From: Lachnospiraceae bacterium
GTDB lineage: Bacteria; Bacillota; Clostridia; Lachnospirales; Lachnospiraceae
Direction: 5' to 3'
Assembly (NCBI GenBank): GCA_021202335.1
Contig: JAJQDE010000024.1
Span: 119,316-183,315 of the forward strand
DNA: 64,000 nt
The notes below the pieces were generated by a model that saw only the letters and a program-made list of their open reading frames with translations, searched no databases and was not told the DNA's origin. Positions 8,095 to 17,184 of the stretch are shown here, piece by piece. The translations under genes and the position numbers were made by a program. The number at the start of each line of letters is the position of its first letter. Positions within the stretch are counted from its first letter, which is position 1.

Positions 8095-9543
8095 ATGATA
8101 GAGTTTTCAGATTATTTACAGGACTTAATGAACCGCTATTCTGTTTCGGCGAGTGAATTGTCGGAAGAAACAGGGATTGACAGAACGGTAGTTTACCGCT
8201 ATATGAAAGGGAAAAGAGTTCCCTCAAGTGTCGCCGTGGTAGAGAAGCTTGCGGATGCGCTGCAGATTTCGGAGAAGGAAAGGAAAAGGCTGCTGCAGGA
8301 GTACGACAAGGCGATACTGGGCGAATCGATGGTATTCAGTTACCAATATATGCAAAAGATGCTTTTGGATTTGGACAGCTTGAATGAAAACATATTGTTG
8401 GAGAAAACAAGCTGGTCCACAACGATTGAGATGCGGACGGAAAATAACTTTGTTTGTCTGCATTCGCAGGAAGAAATAATAACATGTATTCTCGATTTAT
8501 TTCGCCATGCCGCGTATTTTGACGACAGCACAGAGGATTTGTTTGTAATCATGCAGCCGACCTATGAAGGAGTTCAGAGATTTATTCCGTCCATATTTAG
8601 AGATAAAAGCATGAAGGTCAGGCAGCTAATCTGCATGGAGCAGAACAGCAGGAAGGATTATAAAAATCTTATACTGCTCAACAATGTATTGCAGCCCTGC
8701 TTTTTTCTCCCTAATTATGAGGTATACTACTATTATGACGATTTACACGCCCATATTAACGGCATGTCATTTATGCCTAATATTATAATTGCGCGGGATT
8801 ACGTCATACAGTTTGATTACAAAATGGAAGAGGGGACAGTGTTTCAATCCCGCGAGTATGCGCAGGTGGTGCGCAGGCAGGCGGAAAGGATGTTGGCGGA
8901 GTCGCGTAGCCTGCTGGAAAAAGGACAGGTGTCGAATATGATGGAAAATCTTCTCGGCACGTTAAAGGGAAGAGATGCCGTAAGCCTTTCCTGCCAGCCG
9001 TGTATGGGAAAGTGCTTGGATAAAAGCATTACCCAAAAACATATGCGGGCGTTTCCCGGAAAGGATGAATTTATCGCTTCTCTATTTGATGTACACGGAG
9101 AATGGTCGGAAGAGAGCTATGAGGAATCGGCTCCGATGAGAAAGGCGGTATCGTACGGGAGCATCCGCGGGCTGAACGAATTTATGCGTACCGGAATAAT
9201 TGACGAATTTCCAAAAACGCTTTACACGCCGCTGGCGCCCGCGGAGCGGCTGACAGTCTTAAAGCGCATGATTGAGCTGATGCAAAGGGGAATCATACAA
9301 TATTATTTTATATCGGATGAAATTCCTCTGCCGACGCATGTGGAGTGCTATGCGGACGTTAAAAGCAAACAATTTCTTATCAGTAAGGTGAGCGACGGCA
9401 CAATCCTGCAGCTGGCGATAAATGAGAAGAGCCTTTATAACGCCTTTTTTGCCTATTTGGAGTATTTGGACCAAAAGGGGCTGATATGCAGCTTTGAGGA
9501 AAGCCTTGCCTGTATGCAGAAGCTGTATGAGAAATATCTGTAA
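8095..9543 (+). CDS. Large XRE-family (helix-turn-helix) transcriptional regulator
   Basis: The protein has 482 residues. Residues about 4-62 form a Cro/C1-type HTH (S-A-S-E-L-S-E-E-T-G-I-D-R-T-V-V-Y-R-Y-M-K-G-K-R). The remaining roughly 420 residues are a soluble mixed alpha/beta region of no family I recognise, with a cysteine group S-C-Q-P-C-M-G-K-C at about 301-309 that could bind metal or sense redox state. It lacks membrane segments, protease motifs or a ligase domain. The ribosome binding site (AAAGGA) is adequate. It stands alone, behind a hairpin-rich leader and a possible slippage promoter, and no adjacent gene is an obvious target. Similar long XRE proteins occur in Lachnospiraceae, where their ligands are unknown. 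Confidence 0.85.
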   Translation: MIEFSDYLQDLMNRYSVSASELSEETGIDRTVVYRYMKGKRVPSSVAVVEKLADALQISEKERKRLLQEYDKAILGESMVFSYQYMQKMLLDLDSLNENILLEKTSWSTTIEMRTENNFVCLHSQEEIITCILDLFRHAAYFDDSTEDLFVIMQPTYEGVQRFIPSIFRDKSMKVRQLICMEQNSRKDYKNLILLNNVLQPCFFLPNYEVYYYYDDLHAHINGMSFMPNIIIARDYVIQFDYKMEEGTVFQSREYAQVVRRQAERMLAESRSLLEKGQVSNMMENLLGTLKGRDAVSLSCQPCMGKCLDKSITQKHMRAFPGKDEFIASLFDVHGEWSEESYEESAPMRKAVSYGSIRGLNEFMRTGIIDEFPKTLYTPLAPAERLTVLKRMIELMQRGIIQYYFISDEIPLPTHVECYADVKSKQFLISKVSDGTILQLAINEKSLYNAFFAYLEYLDQKGLICSFEESLACMQKLYEKYL

Positions 9544-9552
9544 GAATTTCAT

Positions 9553-9576
9553 GGGAATTTTCTTTGGAAAATTCCC
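9553..9576 (+). terminator. Hairpin after the XRE gene
   Basis: GGGAATTTTC, loop TTTG and GAAAATTCCC form a perfect ten-pair stem nine bases after the stop codon of the XRE gene. There is no T run behind it, so it may act as an mRNA-stabilising hairpin or a weak terminator. Confidence 0.5.
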
Positions 9577-9587
9577 TGTATGCATAA

Positions 9588-9616
9588 TAGACTTTGCGCC
9601 ATGTTTGTGCTATACT
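9588..9616 (+). promoter_or_regulatory. Probable sigma-A promoter of trpS
   Basis: TAGACT, a 17-base spacer and TATACT lie 127 bases before the trpS start. The leader contains a perfect nine-pair hairpin (AGAATGAGC, loop ACA, GCTCATTCT, 9687-9707). I looked for T-box signatures and did not find them. Confidence 0.5.
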
Positions 9617-9742
9617 GTTGCCAATGATTGCTTTATGCAGCTCGGGCGCATAAGCTTTTTGCATGGAGGAAATATTGTGTTTGCGCAGAATGAGCACAGC
9701 TCATTCTAAATTCGCAGGTTTGAGCAAGAATGGGGGATAAAA

Positions 9743-10843
9743 ATGGGCAAAATAATATTGACAGGTGACAGACCGACAGGAAGGCTTCACATCGGACATT
9801 ATGTGGGGTCGCTCAGACAGCGGGTGGCGCTGCAGAACTCAGGGAAATTTGATAAAATTTATATCATGATAGCAGACGCGCAGGCGCTTACGGATAATTT
9901 TGATAATCCGGAGAAGGTGCGGCAAAATGTTATTGAGGTAGCGCTTGATTACCTTGCGGCTGGCTTGGAGCCTGAAAAGTCTACACTGTTTATACAGTCG
10001 CAGATTTCAGAGCTTACGGAGCTTACCTTTTATTACATGAATCTGGTGACGGTTTCAAGACTTCAGAGGAACCCGACCGTAAAAAATGAAATTCAGCTTA
10101 GAAATTTTGAGGCGAGCATACCCGTGGGCTTCTTTAACTACCCTATCAGCCAGGCTGCGGATATCACCTTCTGCAAGGCAAACATCGTGCCGGTGGGAGA
10201 GGATCAGCTTCCTATGATAGAGCAGACAAGGGAAATCGTACACAAATTCAATTCGATATATGCGCCTGAAGGTCCGGTGCTGGTTGAGCCTGAGGCGCTG
10301 ATTCCCGAGGCTGAGGCGTGCAAGAGGCTTCCCGGGACGGACGGAAAAGCGAAAATGAGCAAATCTCTTGGGAACTGCATATATCTTGCAGACAGCGCCG
10401 ATGAGGTGCGCACAAAGATTATGAGCATGTATACGGACCCTCTTCATTTGCAGGTAAGTGACCCGGGACATTTGGAGGGCAACACGGTGTTTACATACCT
10501 TGACGCTTTCGCAAGGGATGAGCACTTTGAGCGCTACTGCCCGGATTACTCAAATCTTGATGAGATGAAGGCTCATTATCAAAGAGGCGGGCTTGGCGAT
10601 GTGAAGGTTAAGAAATTCCTGAACAATGTTATACAGGAGGAGCTTGAACCTATCAGAAACAGGCGCGCGGAGTATGAGAAGGACATTCCCGAGATTTACA
10701 ATATCCTGAAACGGGGGTCGGATGCGGCAAGAGAAACGGCGGCGCAGACGCTGGCTGAGGTGAAGCATGCGATGAAGATAGATTACTTCGAGGACATGGA
10801 GCTGATAAAGGAACAGAGCAGGAAGTATGCAAAAGGAATCTGA
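9743..10843 (+). CDS. trpS: Tryptophanyl-tRNA synthetase
   Basis: This cytosolic class Ic synthetase charges tRNA-Trp. The 366 residues include the class I signature H-I-G-H at 16-19 and K-M-S-K-S at 204-208, with the expected N-P-T-V-K-N-E and P-V-G-E-D-Q tryptophan-pocket segments between them. It is slightly longer than the usual 330-345 residues and has the version of trpS found in many Firmicutes with [16 protein letters not shown] 9743 follows GGGGGAT at about eight bases. It is monocistronic: a promoter precedes it and a terminator overlaps its stop codon. Confidence 0.97.
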   Translation: MGKIILTGDRPTGRLHIGHYVGSLRQRVALQNSGKFDKIYIMIADAQALTDNFDNPEKVRQNVIEVALDYLAAGLEPEKSTLFIQSQISELTELTFYYMNLVTVSRLQRNPTVKNEIQLRNFEASIPVGFFNYPISQAADITFCKANIVPVGEDQLPMIEQTREIVHKFNSIYAPEGPVLVEPEALIPEAEACKRLPGTDGKAKMSKSLGNCIYLADSADEVRTKIMSMYTDPLHLQVSDPGHLEGNTVFTYLDAFARDEHFERYCPDYSNLDEMKAHYQRGGLGDVKVKKFLNNVIQEELEPIRNRRAEYEKDIPEIYNILKRGSDAARETAAQTLAEVKHAMKIDYFEDMELIKEQSRKYAKGI

Positions 10844-10860
10844 AAAGGTTCCTTTTTTTT
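10831..10860 (+). terminator. Intrinsic terminator of trpS
   Basis: AAAAGGAA pairs with TTCCTTTT (10849-10856) across a ten-base loop, and the T run continues to 10860. The trpS stop codon lies in the loop. Confidence 0.75.
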
Positions 10861-10922
10861 GTATAATATTAAAAAATTGAGCAAAACTAAGTGACAGATG
10901 AATCTGCAACAGGAGGATTGAT

Positions 10923-12005
10923 ATGACAAGGAATGAGGCGCAAGGTACGTCGAGCATAGCTTATGCAAATCCCGTGCTTATCATGGGAAGCGGAAACATA
11001 GTAGGTCAGATGGAGAACGAGGGACCGCTTTCGGGCAGCTTTGACAGGGTAAGCGACGATAAAAACGACATGTTCGGAGAGGACTCGTGGGAAAAGGCGG
11101 AAAGCGCGATGCAAAAGCAGGCGGTCGCGCTGACGCTGCAAAAGACCTGCGCGCGGGCCAATGATATACGCTATTTGTTTTCAGGGGATTTGCTGGGGCA
11201 GAATATCGCAAGCTCCTTTGGCATCAAGGAATATAACATTCCGATTTTCGGGCTGTATGGGGCGTGCTCGACCTGCGGCGAATCGCTTATCCTTGGCAGT
11301 ATGAGCGTTGCGGCAGGATATGCGGACAGAGTGATTGCGCTTACATCCAGCCATTTCGCAAGCGCGCAAAAGGAGTTTCGCTTTCCGCTTGAGTATGGAA
11401 ACCAGCGTCCGTTATACGCCTCATGGACCGTGACGGGAAGCGCGGCATTTTTGCTTCAGGGAGCGGACGCGGGCGCAAGCCCGGCAGGCGGCGGGAGAAT
11501 TAAAAATGCGCTTGAGTCGGAGTACGGCGGAAAGGTGGGGATAACAGGCGTTACCGTCGGGAAAATAGAGGACTTTGGCATCAGGGATTCCTTTAACATG
11601 GGCTGTGCCATGGCGCCGGCTGCCGCCTGGACGATTTCCACGCACCTCAAGGACTTCAAAAGGACGCCTGAGGACTATGATGCCATTTTCACGGGCGATT
11701 TGGGAAATGTAGGGCAGCAGGCGCTGTTTAACCTGCTCGAGCAGGAAAATATTGACATTTCGGCAAACCATTACGACTGCGGAATGATGATATATGATGC
11801 CCAAAAGCAGGATGTTCATGCGGGCGGGAGCGGCTGCGGCTGTTCGGCGGTGGTGCTGTCTGCGCATATTCTGAAACAGCTTGCAAAAAAGCAGTGGAAA
11901 CGCGTGCTGTTTATCCCGACGGGGGCGCTTTTAAACAAAACGTCCTTCAATGAAGGACAAAATGTCCCCGGAATTGCCCATGCGGTGGTAATGGAGGCGT
12001 TATAA
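10923..12005 (+). CDS. spoVAD: Stage V sporulation protein AD
   Basis: The 360-residue protein has a thiolase-like fold and belongs to the family that, in spore formers, works with SpoVAC and SpoVAE at the forespore inner membrane to move dipicolinic acid. Signatures include G-L-Y-G-A-C-S-T-C-G-E-S (the degenerate thiolase active-site segment, with a cysteine), T-S-S-H-F-A-S-A-Q-K-E-F-R-F-P-L-E-Y-G, and G-G-S-G-C-G-C-S near the C-terminus. The start follows AGGAGG at seven bases. No spoVAC or spoVAE gene flanks it, which is unusual because the three are normally adjacent. No clear forespore promoter was seen. The organism is therefore probably of sporulating ancestry, but this gene alone does not prove sporulation. 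Confidence 0.93.
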   Translation: MTRNEAQGTSSIAYANPVLIMGSGNIVGQMENEGPLSGSFDRVSDDKNDMFGEDSWEKAESAMQKQAVALTLQKTCARANDIRYLFSGDLLGQNIASSFGIKEYNIPIFGLYGACSTCGESLILGSMSVAAGYADRVIALTSSHFASAQKEFRFPLEYGNQRPLYASWTVTGSAAFLLQGADAGASPAGGGRIKNALESEYGGKVGITGVTVGKIEDFGIRDSFNMGCAMAPAAAWTISTHLKDFKRTPEDYDAIFTGDLGNVGQQALFNLLEQENIDISANHYDCGMMIYDAQKQDVHAGGSGCGCSAVVLSAHILKQLAKKQWKRVLFIPTGALLNKTSFNEGQNVPGIAHAVVMEAL

Positions 12006-12107
12006 ATCTTTGGATAAAACGGTGGAAATCTGTCTGAAATAGTGATAGAATGTAACTCAAACGAAAAACAAAAGCAAAGCGTCTTATGGAATTGGGGACA
12101 AGGATAT

Positions 12108-13442
12108 ATGGACTTATTTGAATACATGAGAAACACGGCAAAGGAGAAGGATTCTCCGCTTGCCTCAAGACTAAGGCCTGCCACTCTTGACGAGGTGGTA
12201 GGTCAGTCGCATATTATCGGGAAGGACAAGCTTCTGTACCGTGCCATCAAGGCGGATAAGCTAAGCTCGATCATATTTTACGGACCGCCCGGGACGGGAA
12301 AGACGACGCTTGCGAGGGTTATAGCAAATACCACAAGCGCCGCGTTTACGCAGATAAACGCCACCGCGGCAGGCAAAAAGGATATGGAGGAAGTCATTAA
12401 CACGGCAAAGGACACGCTTGCCATGTATGCAAAGCGCACGATTTTGTTCATAGACGAGATACACAGCTTCAATAAAAGTCAGCAGGATTATCTGCTTCCG
12501 TTTGTCGAGGACGGCACGATTATTCTTATAGGCGCGACAACGGAAAATCCGTATTTTGAGGTCAACGGCGCTCTTATTTCCCGCTCCATCATCTTTGAGC
12601 TTAAGCCCCTGGAGAAGGACGACATAAAAGAGCTTTTAAGGCGCGCCGTTTATGACAGGGAAAAGGGAATGGGCAGCTTTGACGCGGATATAGACGAGGA
12701 GGCGCTTGAGTTTTTGGCTGACCTTTCAGGGGGAGATGCAAGGCACGCGCTGAACGCAGTTGAGCTTGGCATTATGACGACCGACAGAAGCGCGGACGGG
12801 AAAATCCACATTGATATCGGCGTGGCGCAGGAGTGCATACAAAAGCGCCGGGTTTTATACGACAAGACCGGCGACAACCACTATGACACCATATCGGCGT
12901 TTATAAAAAGCATGAGAGGCTCGGACCCGGATGCGGCAGTCTATTACCTTGCGAAGATGCTATATGCGGGGGAGGAGCCGGCGTTCATCGCAAGACGCAT
13001 TATGATATGTGCATCGGAGGACGTGGGAAACGCCGACCCGATGGCGCTGACCGTGGCAGTGAGCGCATCGCTTGCAGTGGAGCGCATCGGAATGCCGGAG
13101 TCGCAGATTATCCTGTCACAGGCGGCGACCTATGTCGCATGCGCGCCAAAGAGCAATGCGGCGTGCAACGCCATCTTTTCCGCAAACGAGGAAATAAAAA
13201 AAAGCGGCAGCCTGCCGATACCGACGCATCTGCAGGACGCACACTATAAAGGAGCGGCAAAATTGGGACACGGAACAGGCTATAAATACGCCCACGATTA
13301 CCCAAACCACTATGTTGAGCAGCAGTATCTCCCATATGAGCTTAAGGGAGAAAAATACTATGAGCCGTCGTGGAATGGGTATGAGGCGAAAATCAGGGAG
13401 CATATGCAGCGCATAAAGAGTGATGCAAAAAAATCAGAATAA
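12108..13442 (+). CDS. rarA: Replication-associated recombination AAA+ ATPase RarA/MgsA
   Basis: This is a clamp-loader-like ATPase that acts at stalled replication forks. The protein has 444 residues from ATG 12108, which is preceded by AAGGA. The longer upstream reading (from 12042) lacks a ribosome binding site and adds a non-conserved Asn/Gln/Lys-rich stretch. The N-terminus M-D-L-F-E-Y-M-R...P-L-A-S-R-L-R-P is typical. Walker A is G-P-P-G-T-G-K-T (59-66) and Walker B is L-F-I-D-E-I-H (Asp116/Glu117). Sensor G-A-T-T-E-N-P and the C-terminal tetramerisation region with G-A-A-K-L-G-H-G are present. Its 3' end overlaps the convergent DUF4364 gene by nine bases. Confidence 0.95.
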   Translation: MDLFEYMRNTAKEKDSPLASRLRPATLDEVVGQSHIIGKDKLLYRAIKADKLSSIIFYGPPGTGKTTLARVIANTTSAAFTQINATAAGKKDMEEVINTAKDTLAMYAKRTILFIDEIHSFNKSQQDYLLPFVEDGTIILIGATTENPYFEVNGALISRSIIFELKPLEKDDIKELLRRAVYDREKGMGSFDADIDEEALEFLADLSGGDARHALNAVELGIMTTDRSADGKIHIDIGVAQECIQKRRVLYDKTGDNHYDTISAFIKSMRGSDPDAAVYYLAKMLYAGEEPAFIARRIMICASEDVGNADPMALTVAVSASLAVERIGMPESQIILSQAATYVACAPKSNAACNAIFSANEEIKKSGSLPIPTHLQDAHYKGAAKLGHGTGYKYAHDYPNHYVEQQYLPYELKGEKYYEPSWNGYEAKIREHMQRIKSDAKKSE

Positions 13443-13949
13443 TTCCTGCATAAGGTACTTGTAAATCTGCTGATTTTTATTGTACCATCCGGCGCAGATG
13501 GTTTCCGCCATCTCCTGAGTGGGGACGGAGAGCTTGATATTGACAAGCTCGACGTCCTTTTCTTTTGCAACAAGCTCCGTTTCAAATTCGCCGGAGGTGG
13601 ACTTATAGTAGTTGGCTGTGACGGCTGCCTCGTTTTTCAGCTCCAAATGCTTTTCCTTCAGAAAAGTATCAATATCGCTGATAATGGCGTCGCTGATACG
13701 GTTCCCGAAGTAAGACAGGGTGCTGTGCCCCTCGTCGGTGATGGAGTAATAGGTGCGGTTCATAAGCGTGTCCGCCTTTATAAGCTCCGTGTCGAGCAAA
13801 TCCGAAATCACCTGTTGGAGCGTTATATAGCTTGTGTACTCCTTTTCGAGAATAAAGCTGCTTATCTGCGAGCCTGTCAGCTTGAATTTTACCTTGTCAA
13901 GCATATATAAAACAATAAGCTTATAAAGAGTTAAAGGATCCTGTGTCAT
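13434..13949 (-). CDS. DUF4364 family protein
   Basis: The 171-residue soluble protein has a winged-helix-like N-terminal half (L-T-L-Y-K-L-I-V-L-Y-M-L-D-K-V, then Y-S-I-T-D-E-G) and is recognised as DUF4364, a family common in Lachnospiraceae and related clostridia. The molecular role is unknown, and the fold suggests a DNA-binding or regulatory protein. AGGAATTT precedes the start. It lies 53 bases downstream of the malic enzyme gene on the same strand and probably shares its transcript. Confidence 0.8.
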   Translation of the reverse strand: MTQDPLTLYKLIVLYMLDKVKFKLTGSQISSFILEKEYTSYITLQQVISDLLDTELIKADTLMNRTYYSITDEGHSTLSYFGNRISDAIISDIDTFLKEKHLELKNEAAVTANYYKSTSGEFETELVAKEKDVELVNIKLSVPTQEMAETICAGWYNKNQQIYKYLMQELF

Positions 13950-14002
13950 TAAAATTCCTGCCTTTCTTATATACAGCGCCCGATAAACCGCTGTGTGTGC
14001 GC

Positions 14003-15157
14003 TTATCGCACAATGTGGGACTTCACTGCCTGAGAAACAAGCTCCGCGACCTTCGGGTTAAACGCCTCCGGAAGGATATTGTCCTCGCTCAGCTCATCGT
14101 CCGGCACAAGACCTGCGATGGCATTGGCGGCAGCCAGCTTCATTTCCTCGGTAATCTGTGAGGCGCGTCCCTCAAGCGCTCCCTTGAATATGCCTGGGAA
14201 AGCTATCACGTTGTTTACCTGATTGGGGAAGTCGCTTCTGCCCGTGCCGACAACCCTTGCGCCGGCAGCCTTTGCCGCGTCGGGCATAATTTCAGGGGTC
14301 GGGTTTGCCATTGCAAACAAAATGGAGTCTGCAGCCATAGTCTTAACCATCTCGGGCGTCACAATGTTCGGAGCTGAAACGCCCACGAAAATATCAGCGC
14401 CTTTTAATGCGTCGGCAAGCGAGCCTGTTTCTTTGTTGGGGTTTGTAATCTTAGCCATTCTTTCCTGCATCCAATTAAGCCCCTCTGTCGATGTGGAAAC
14501 GATGCCGACCTTGTCGCAGAGAATGACATTTGTGAAACCGTATGTGAGAAGAAGCTTTGTGATAGCGACTCCCGCGCTGCCCGCGCCGTTTACGACGACC
14601 TTGCAGCTCTCCTTTTGCTTTTTGACGACCTTAAGCGCGTTGATGATGCCGGCAAGCACTACGATGGCAGTGCCGTGCTGGTCGTCGTGGAATACGGGAA
14701 TGTCGAGGATTTCTTTTAAACGCTCCTCGATTTCAAAGCAGCGCGGCGCGCTGATATCCTCGAGGTTGATGCCGCCGTAGGCGGGCGCAAGCCATGTGAC
14801 AGCCTTTATGATTTCCTCCGTGTCCTGCGTGTCGAGGCATATGGGGACTGCGTTCACACCGCCGAATTCCTTAAACAGCGCCGCCTTTCCCTCCATAACC
14901 GGCATGGCGGCGAGAGCGCCGATGTTTCCAAGCCCCAGCACGGCGCTTCCGTCAGAAACGACCGCCACCGTATTTGCTTTCATTGTATACTGCCATGCGG
15001 CTTCGCTGTTTTCGGCGATAACCTTGCAAGGCTCCGCGACGCCGGGAGTATATGCAAGCGAGAGCGCCTCCCTCGAATTGATAGGCGTCTTTGATACCGT
15101 TTCAAGCTTTCCGTTCCATTCCCTGTGCAGCTCTAAGGCTTTTTCCTGAAGTGTCAT
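14003..15157 (-). CDS. NAD(P)-dependent malic enzyme, short bacterial form
   Basis: It catalyses oxidative decarboxylation of malate to pyruvate in the cytosol. The 384 residues match the short bacterial class. The catalytic segment S-L-A-Y-T-P-G-V-A-E-P, the T-V-A-V-V-S-D-G-S-A-V-L-G-L-G-N-I-G motif, the metal-binding P-V-F-H-D-D-Q-H-G-T-A and the dinucleotide-binding V-V-N-G-A-G-S-A-G are all present. ATG at 15157-15155 is chosen because AAGGAG precedes it. The longer upstream frame is Tyr/Phe/Ile-rich and lacks a binding site. The next gene on the other strand is rho, so this is a divergent pair with promoters in the 164-base gap. Confidence 0.95.
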   Translation of the reverse strand: MTLQEKALELHREWNGKLETVSKTPINSREALSLAYTPGVAEPCKVIAENSEAAWQYTMKANTVAVVSDGSAVLGLGNIGALAAMPVMEGKAALFKEFGGVNAVPICLDTQDTEEIIKAVTWLAPAYGGINLEDISAPRCFEIEERLKEILDIPVFHDDQHGTAIVVLAGIINALKVVKKQKESCKVVVNGAGSAGVAITKLLLTYGFTNVILCDKVGIVSTSTEGLNWMQERMAKITNPNKETGSLADALKGADIFVGVSAPNIVTPEMVKTMAADSILFAMANPTPEIMPDAAKAAGARVVGTGRSDFPNQVNNVIAFPGIFKGALEGRASQITEEMKLAAANAIAGLVPDDELSEDNILPEAFNPKVAELVSQAVKSHIVR

Positions 15158-15321
15158 AAATAAAATCTCCTTTTTTTTATAATGAATGTATTGCAATATG
15201 AAAAAAAATCCTTTACTATATAATGTATAATAAATTTGAACAGTTCGCAATAAATTCTTCAAAAACGGAAACGAAATTCAAACTGATTTTCCCCATTGAT
15301 AATAATTTTTAGGAGGCATTC

Positions 15322-16746
15322 ATGAGAGAAAAATACGAATCACTTGCGCTTTCGGAGCTTAGGGAAATAGCGAAGGCACGCGGCTTAAAGGGAATAAGCA
15401 CGCTGAAAAAGGCACAGCTTATAGACCGTATGCTCGAGGCGGATGAAAAGGACAAAGCAGAGGGAAAGGATGTGGAGCCAAAGCCCGTGCTCAAGGGAAT
15501 ACGGGATGCGGGTAAGTCCCCCGACAGAGGCGACAACGCTGCCCGGGACAGACGTGAAAGACCCCGCCAGACGCAGGGCGACGGCGAAAGCAGACAGGAG
15601 GGCTTCCCCTCCGAGCTTGACAGCGGTCTGACGGCAAAGGGAATCCTGGAGGTTATGCCCGACGGCTTTGGCTTTATCAGAAGCGACAATTTCCTGCCAG
15701 GCGAGAACGATGTATATGTGGCGCCGAGCCAGATAAGACGGTTTAACCTGCGCACGGGTGATATTATAGAAGGAAACACCCGCATCAAGACAATGAACGA
15801 GAAGTTCAGCGCGCTTTTGTATCTGAAAAGGATAAACGGATATCCGCCCGAAATAGCGCTCAAAAGACGCAATTTTGAGGATATGACGCCTATATTCCCG
15901 AACGAGAGAATACGCCTTGAAACACCGGGCGCAAGCGTGGCAATGCGCATCATGGATTTGATAAGCCCGGTCGGAAAGGGGCAGCGAGGCATGATTGTAT
16001 CTCCGCCCAAGGCAGGAAAGACCACCCTGCTGAAGGAGGTGGCAAAATCCGTGCTCAAAAACGCCCCTGACATGCACATGATCATCCTTCTGATTGACGA
16101 GCGTCCCGAGGAGGTAACGGATATCAGGGAGGCAATTCAGGGCGAAAATGTAGAGGTTATATATTCAACCTTTGACGAGCTGCCCGAGCATCATAAGCGC
16201 GTTTCGGAGATGGTAATTGAGCGCGCCAAGCGTCTTGTGGAGCACAAGAAGGACGTGTGCATTTTATTGGACAGCATCACAAGGCTGACAAGGGCGTACA
16301 ACCTCACGGTTCCGCCCAGCGGGCGCACGCTTTCTGGCGGTCTGGATCCGGCGGCGCTCCATATGCCGAAGCGCTTTTTCGGCGCGGCAAGAAACATGCG
16401 CGAGGGCGGAAGCCTTACCATTCTCGCGACGGCGCTTGTGGAAACAGGCTCAAAGATGGACGACGTGGTGTACGAGGAGTTCAAGGGCACGGGCAACATG
16501 GAGATGGTGCTTGACAGAAAGCTTTCCGAAAAGAGAGTGTTTCCCGCGATTGATATTCCGAAATCCGGAACGCGGCGCGAGGATTTGCTGCTTGACGCGG
16601 ACGAGCTTGAGGCAATCAACATTATGCGCAAGGCGTTAAACGGCATGAAGTCCGATGAGGCAGTCGACAAGATACTGGATATGTTCTCAAGGACGCGCGA
16701 TAACAGGGAGTTTGTCGCCACCGTCAGGAAGATGCGATTTATCTGA
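15322..16746 (+). CDS. rho: Transcription termination factor Rho
   Basis: Rho is a hexameric RNA helicase that ends transcription at unstructured RNA. Its 474 residues comprise a SAP-like Rho N-domain (1-45, L-S-E-L-R-E-I-A-K-A-R-G-L-K-G), an Arg/Asp/Gly-rich insert (about 50-100), a cold-shock RNA-binding domain with G-F-G-F-I-R-S (about 115) and an ATPase domain with P-loop S-P-P-K-A-G-K-T-T (227-235), L-L-I-D-E-R-P-E-E-V-T and the Q/R-loop regions. TAGGAGG precedes the start. It is followed by rpmE, which has its own promoter, an order seen in many clostridia. Confidence 0.97.
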   Translation: MREKYESLALSELREIAKARGLKGISTLKKAQLIDRMLEADEKDKAEGKDVEPKPVLKGIRDAGKSPDRGDNAARDRRERPRQTQGDGESRQEGFPSELDSGLTAKGILEVMPDGFGFIRSDNFLPGENDVYVAPSQIRRFNLRTGDIIEGNTRIKTMNEKFSALLYLKRINGYPPEIALKRRNFEDMTPIFPNERIRLETPGASVAMRIMDLISPVGKGQRGMIVSPPKAGKTTLLKEVAKSVLKNAPDMHMIILLIDERPEEVTDIREAIQGENVEVIYSTFDELPEHHKRVSEMVIERAKRLVEHKKDVCILLDSITRLTRAYNLTVPPSGRTLSGGLDPAALHMPKRFFGAARNMREGGSLTILATALVETGSKMDDVVYEEFKGTGNMEMVLDRKLSEKRVFPAIDIPKSGTRREDLLLDADELEAINIMRKALNGMKSDEAVDKILDMFSRTRDNREFVATVRKMRFI

Positions 16747-16755
16747 AAAAAACAC

Positions 16756-16784
16756 TTGCGGATCATGAAAACCTATGATATACT
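16756..16784 (+). promoter_or_regulatory. Sigma-A promoter of rpmE
   Basis: TTGCGG, a 17-base spacer and TATACT start ten bases after the rho stop codon. The leader contains a GGGCGGC/GCCGTCC stem (about 16816-16837) that could affect rpmE expression. Confidence 0.65.
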
Positions 16785-16872
16785 GAATAAGCTTGTTTAA
16801 AATGTGAAAAATGCAGGGCGGCGCTTTGCAGCCGTCCGGCGTCAATTTATTTTTTATAGAGAGGTGAGAAAG

Positions 16873-17082
16873 ATGAAGGAAGGAATACATCCTGATTACT
16901 ATCAGGCAACTGTTACCTGTAACTGCGGCAATACATTCGTGACAGGCTCTACAAAGCCTGAAATCCACGTGGAAGTTTGTTCTAAATGCCATCCGTTCTA
17001 CACGGGACAGCAGAAAGCGGCGTCGGCTCGCGGACGTATTGAGAAGTTTAACAGGAAGTACGGCGTAGTAGAAAGCAAATAA
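16873..17082 (+). CDS. rpmE: 50S ribosomal protein L31 (zinc-binding type)
   Basis: This is a 69-residue ribosomal protein. The pairs C-N-C and C-S-K-C give the four-cysteine zinc site of the C+ form, so no zinc-independent replacement is implied. The ending H-P-F-Y-T-G-Q-Q...R-I-E-K-F-N-R-K-Y is canonical. ATG 16873 with GAGGTG ahead of it is clearly the start. It leads the rpmE-DUF1385-prmC-prfA neighbourhood, but a terminator separates it from the next gene. Confidence 0.97.
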   Translation: MKEGIHPDYYQATVTCNCGNTFVTGSTKPEIHVEVCSKCHPFYTGQQKAASARGRIEKFNRKYGVVESK

Positions 17083-17095
17083 GAAGCGTAAAAAG

Positions 17096-17129
17096 GGTTG
17101 AGGTAAATGATTATCTCAACCTGTTTTTT
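17096..17129 (+). terminator. Intrinsic terminator of rpmE
   Basis: GGTTGAGGTAA pairs with TTATCTCAACC (one wobble) across an ATGA loop, followed by a T-rich tail. Confidence 0.85.
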
Positions 17130-17184
17130 CATCGTATGGGAAAGTTAATCCTATACGATAAAACGCTCCGGAATGGGGATTTAT

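Noticed and set aside
9544..9742. T-box leader before trpS
   Set aside because: The conserved T-box sequence and a specifier-type stem were not found. Only short hairpins are present.
12042..12107. Longer start of rarA
   Set aside because: The added 22 residues lack a ribosome binding site and are not typical of the family, whose proteins begin at M-D-L-F.
15309..16085. 258-residue ORF on the minus strand opposite rho
   Set aside because: It is a mirror of the strongly biased rho codons, Ser/Arg/Leu-rich and without a start signal, while rho is certain.
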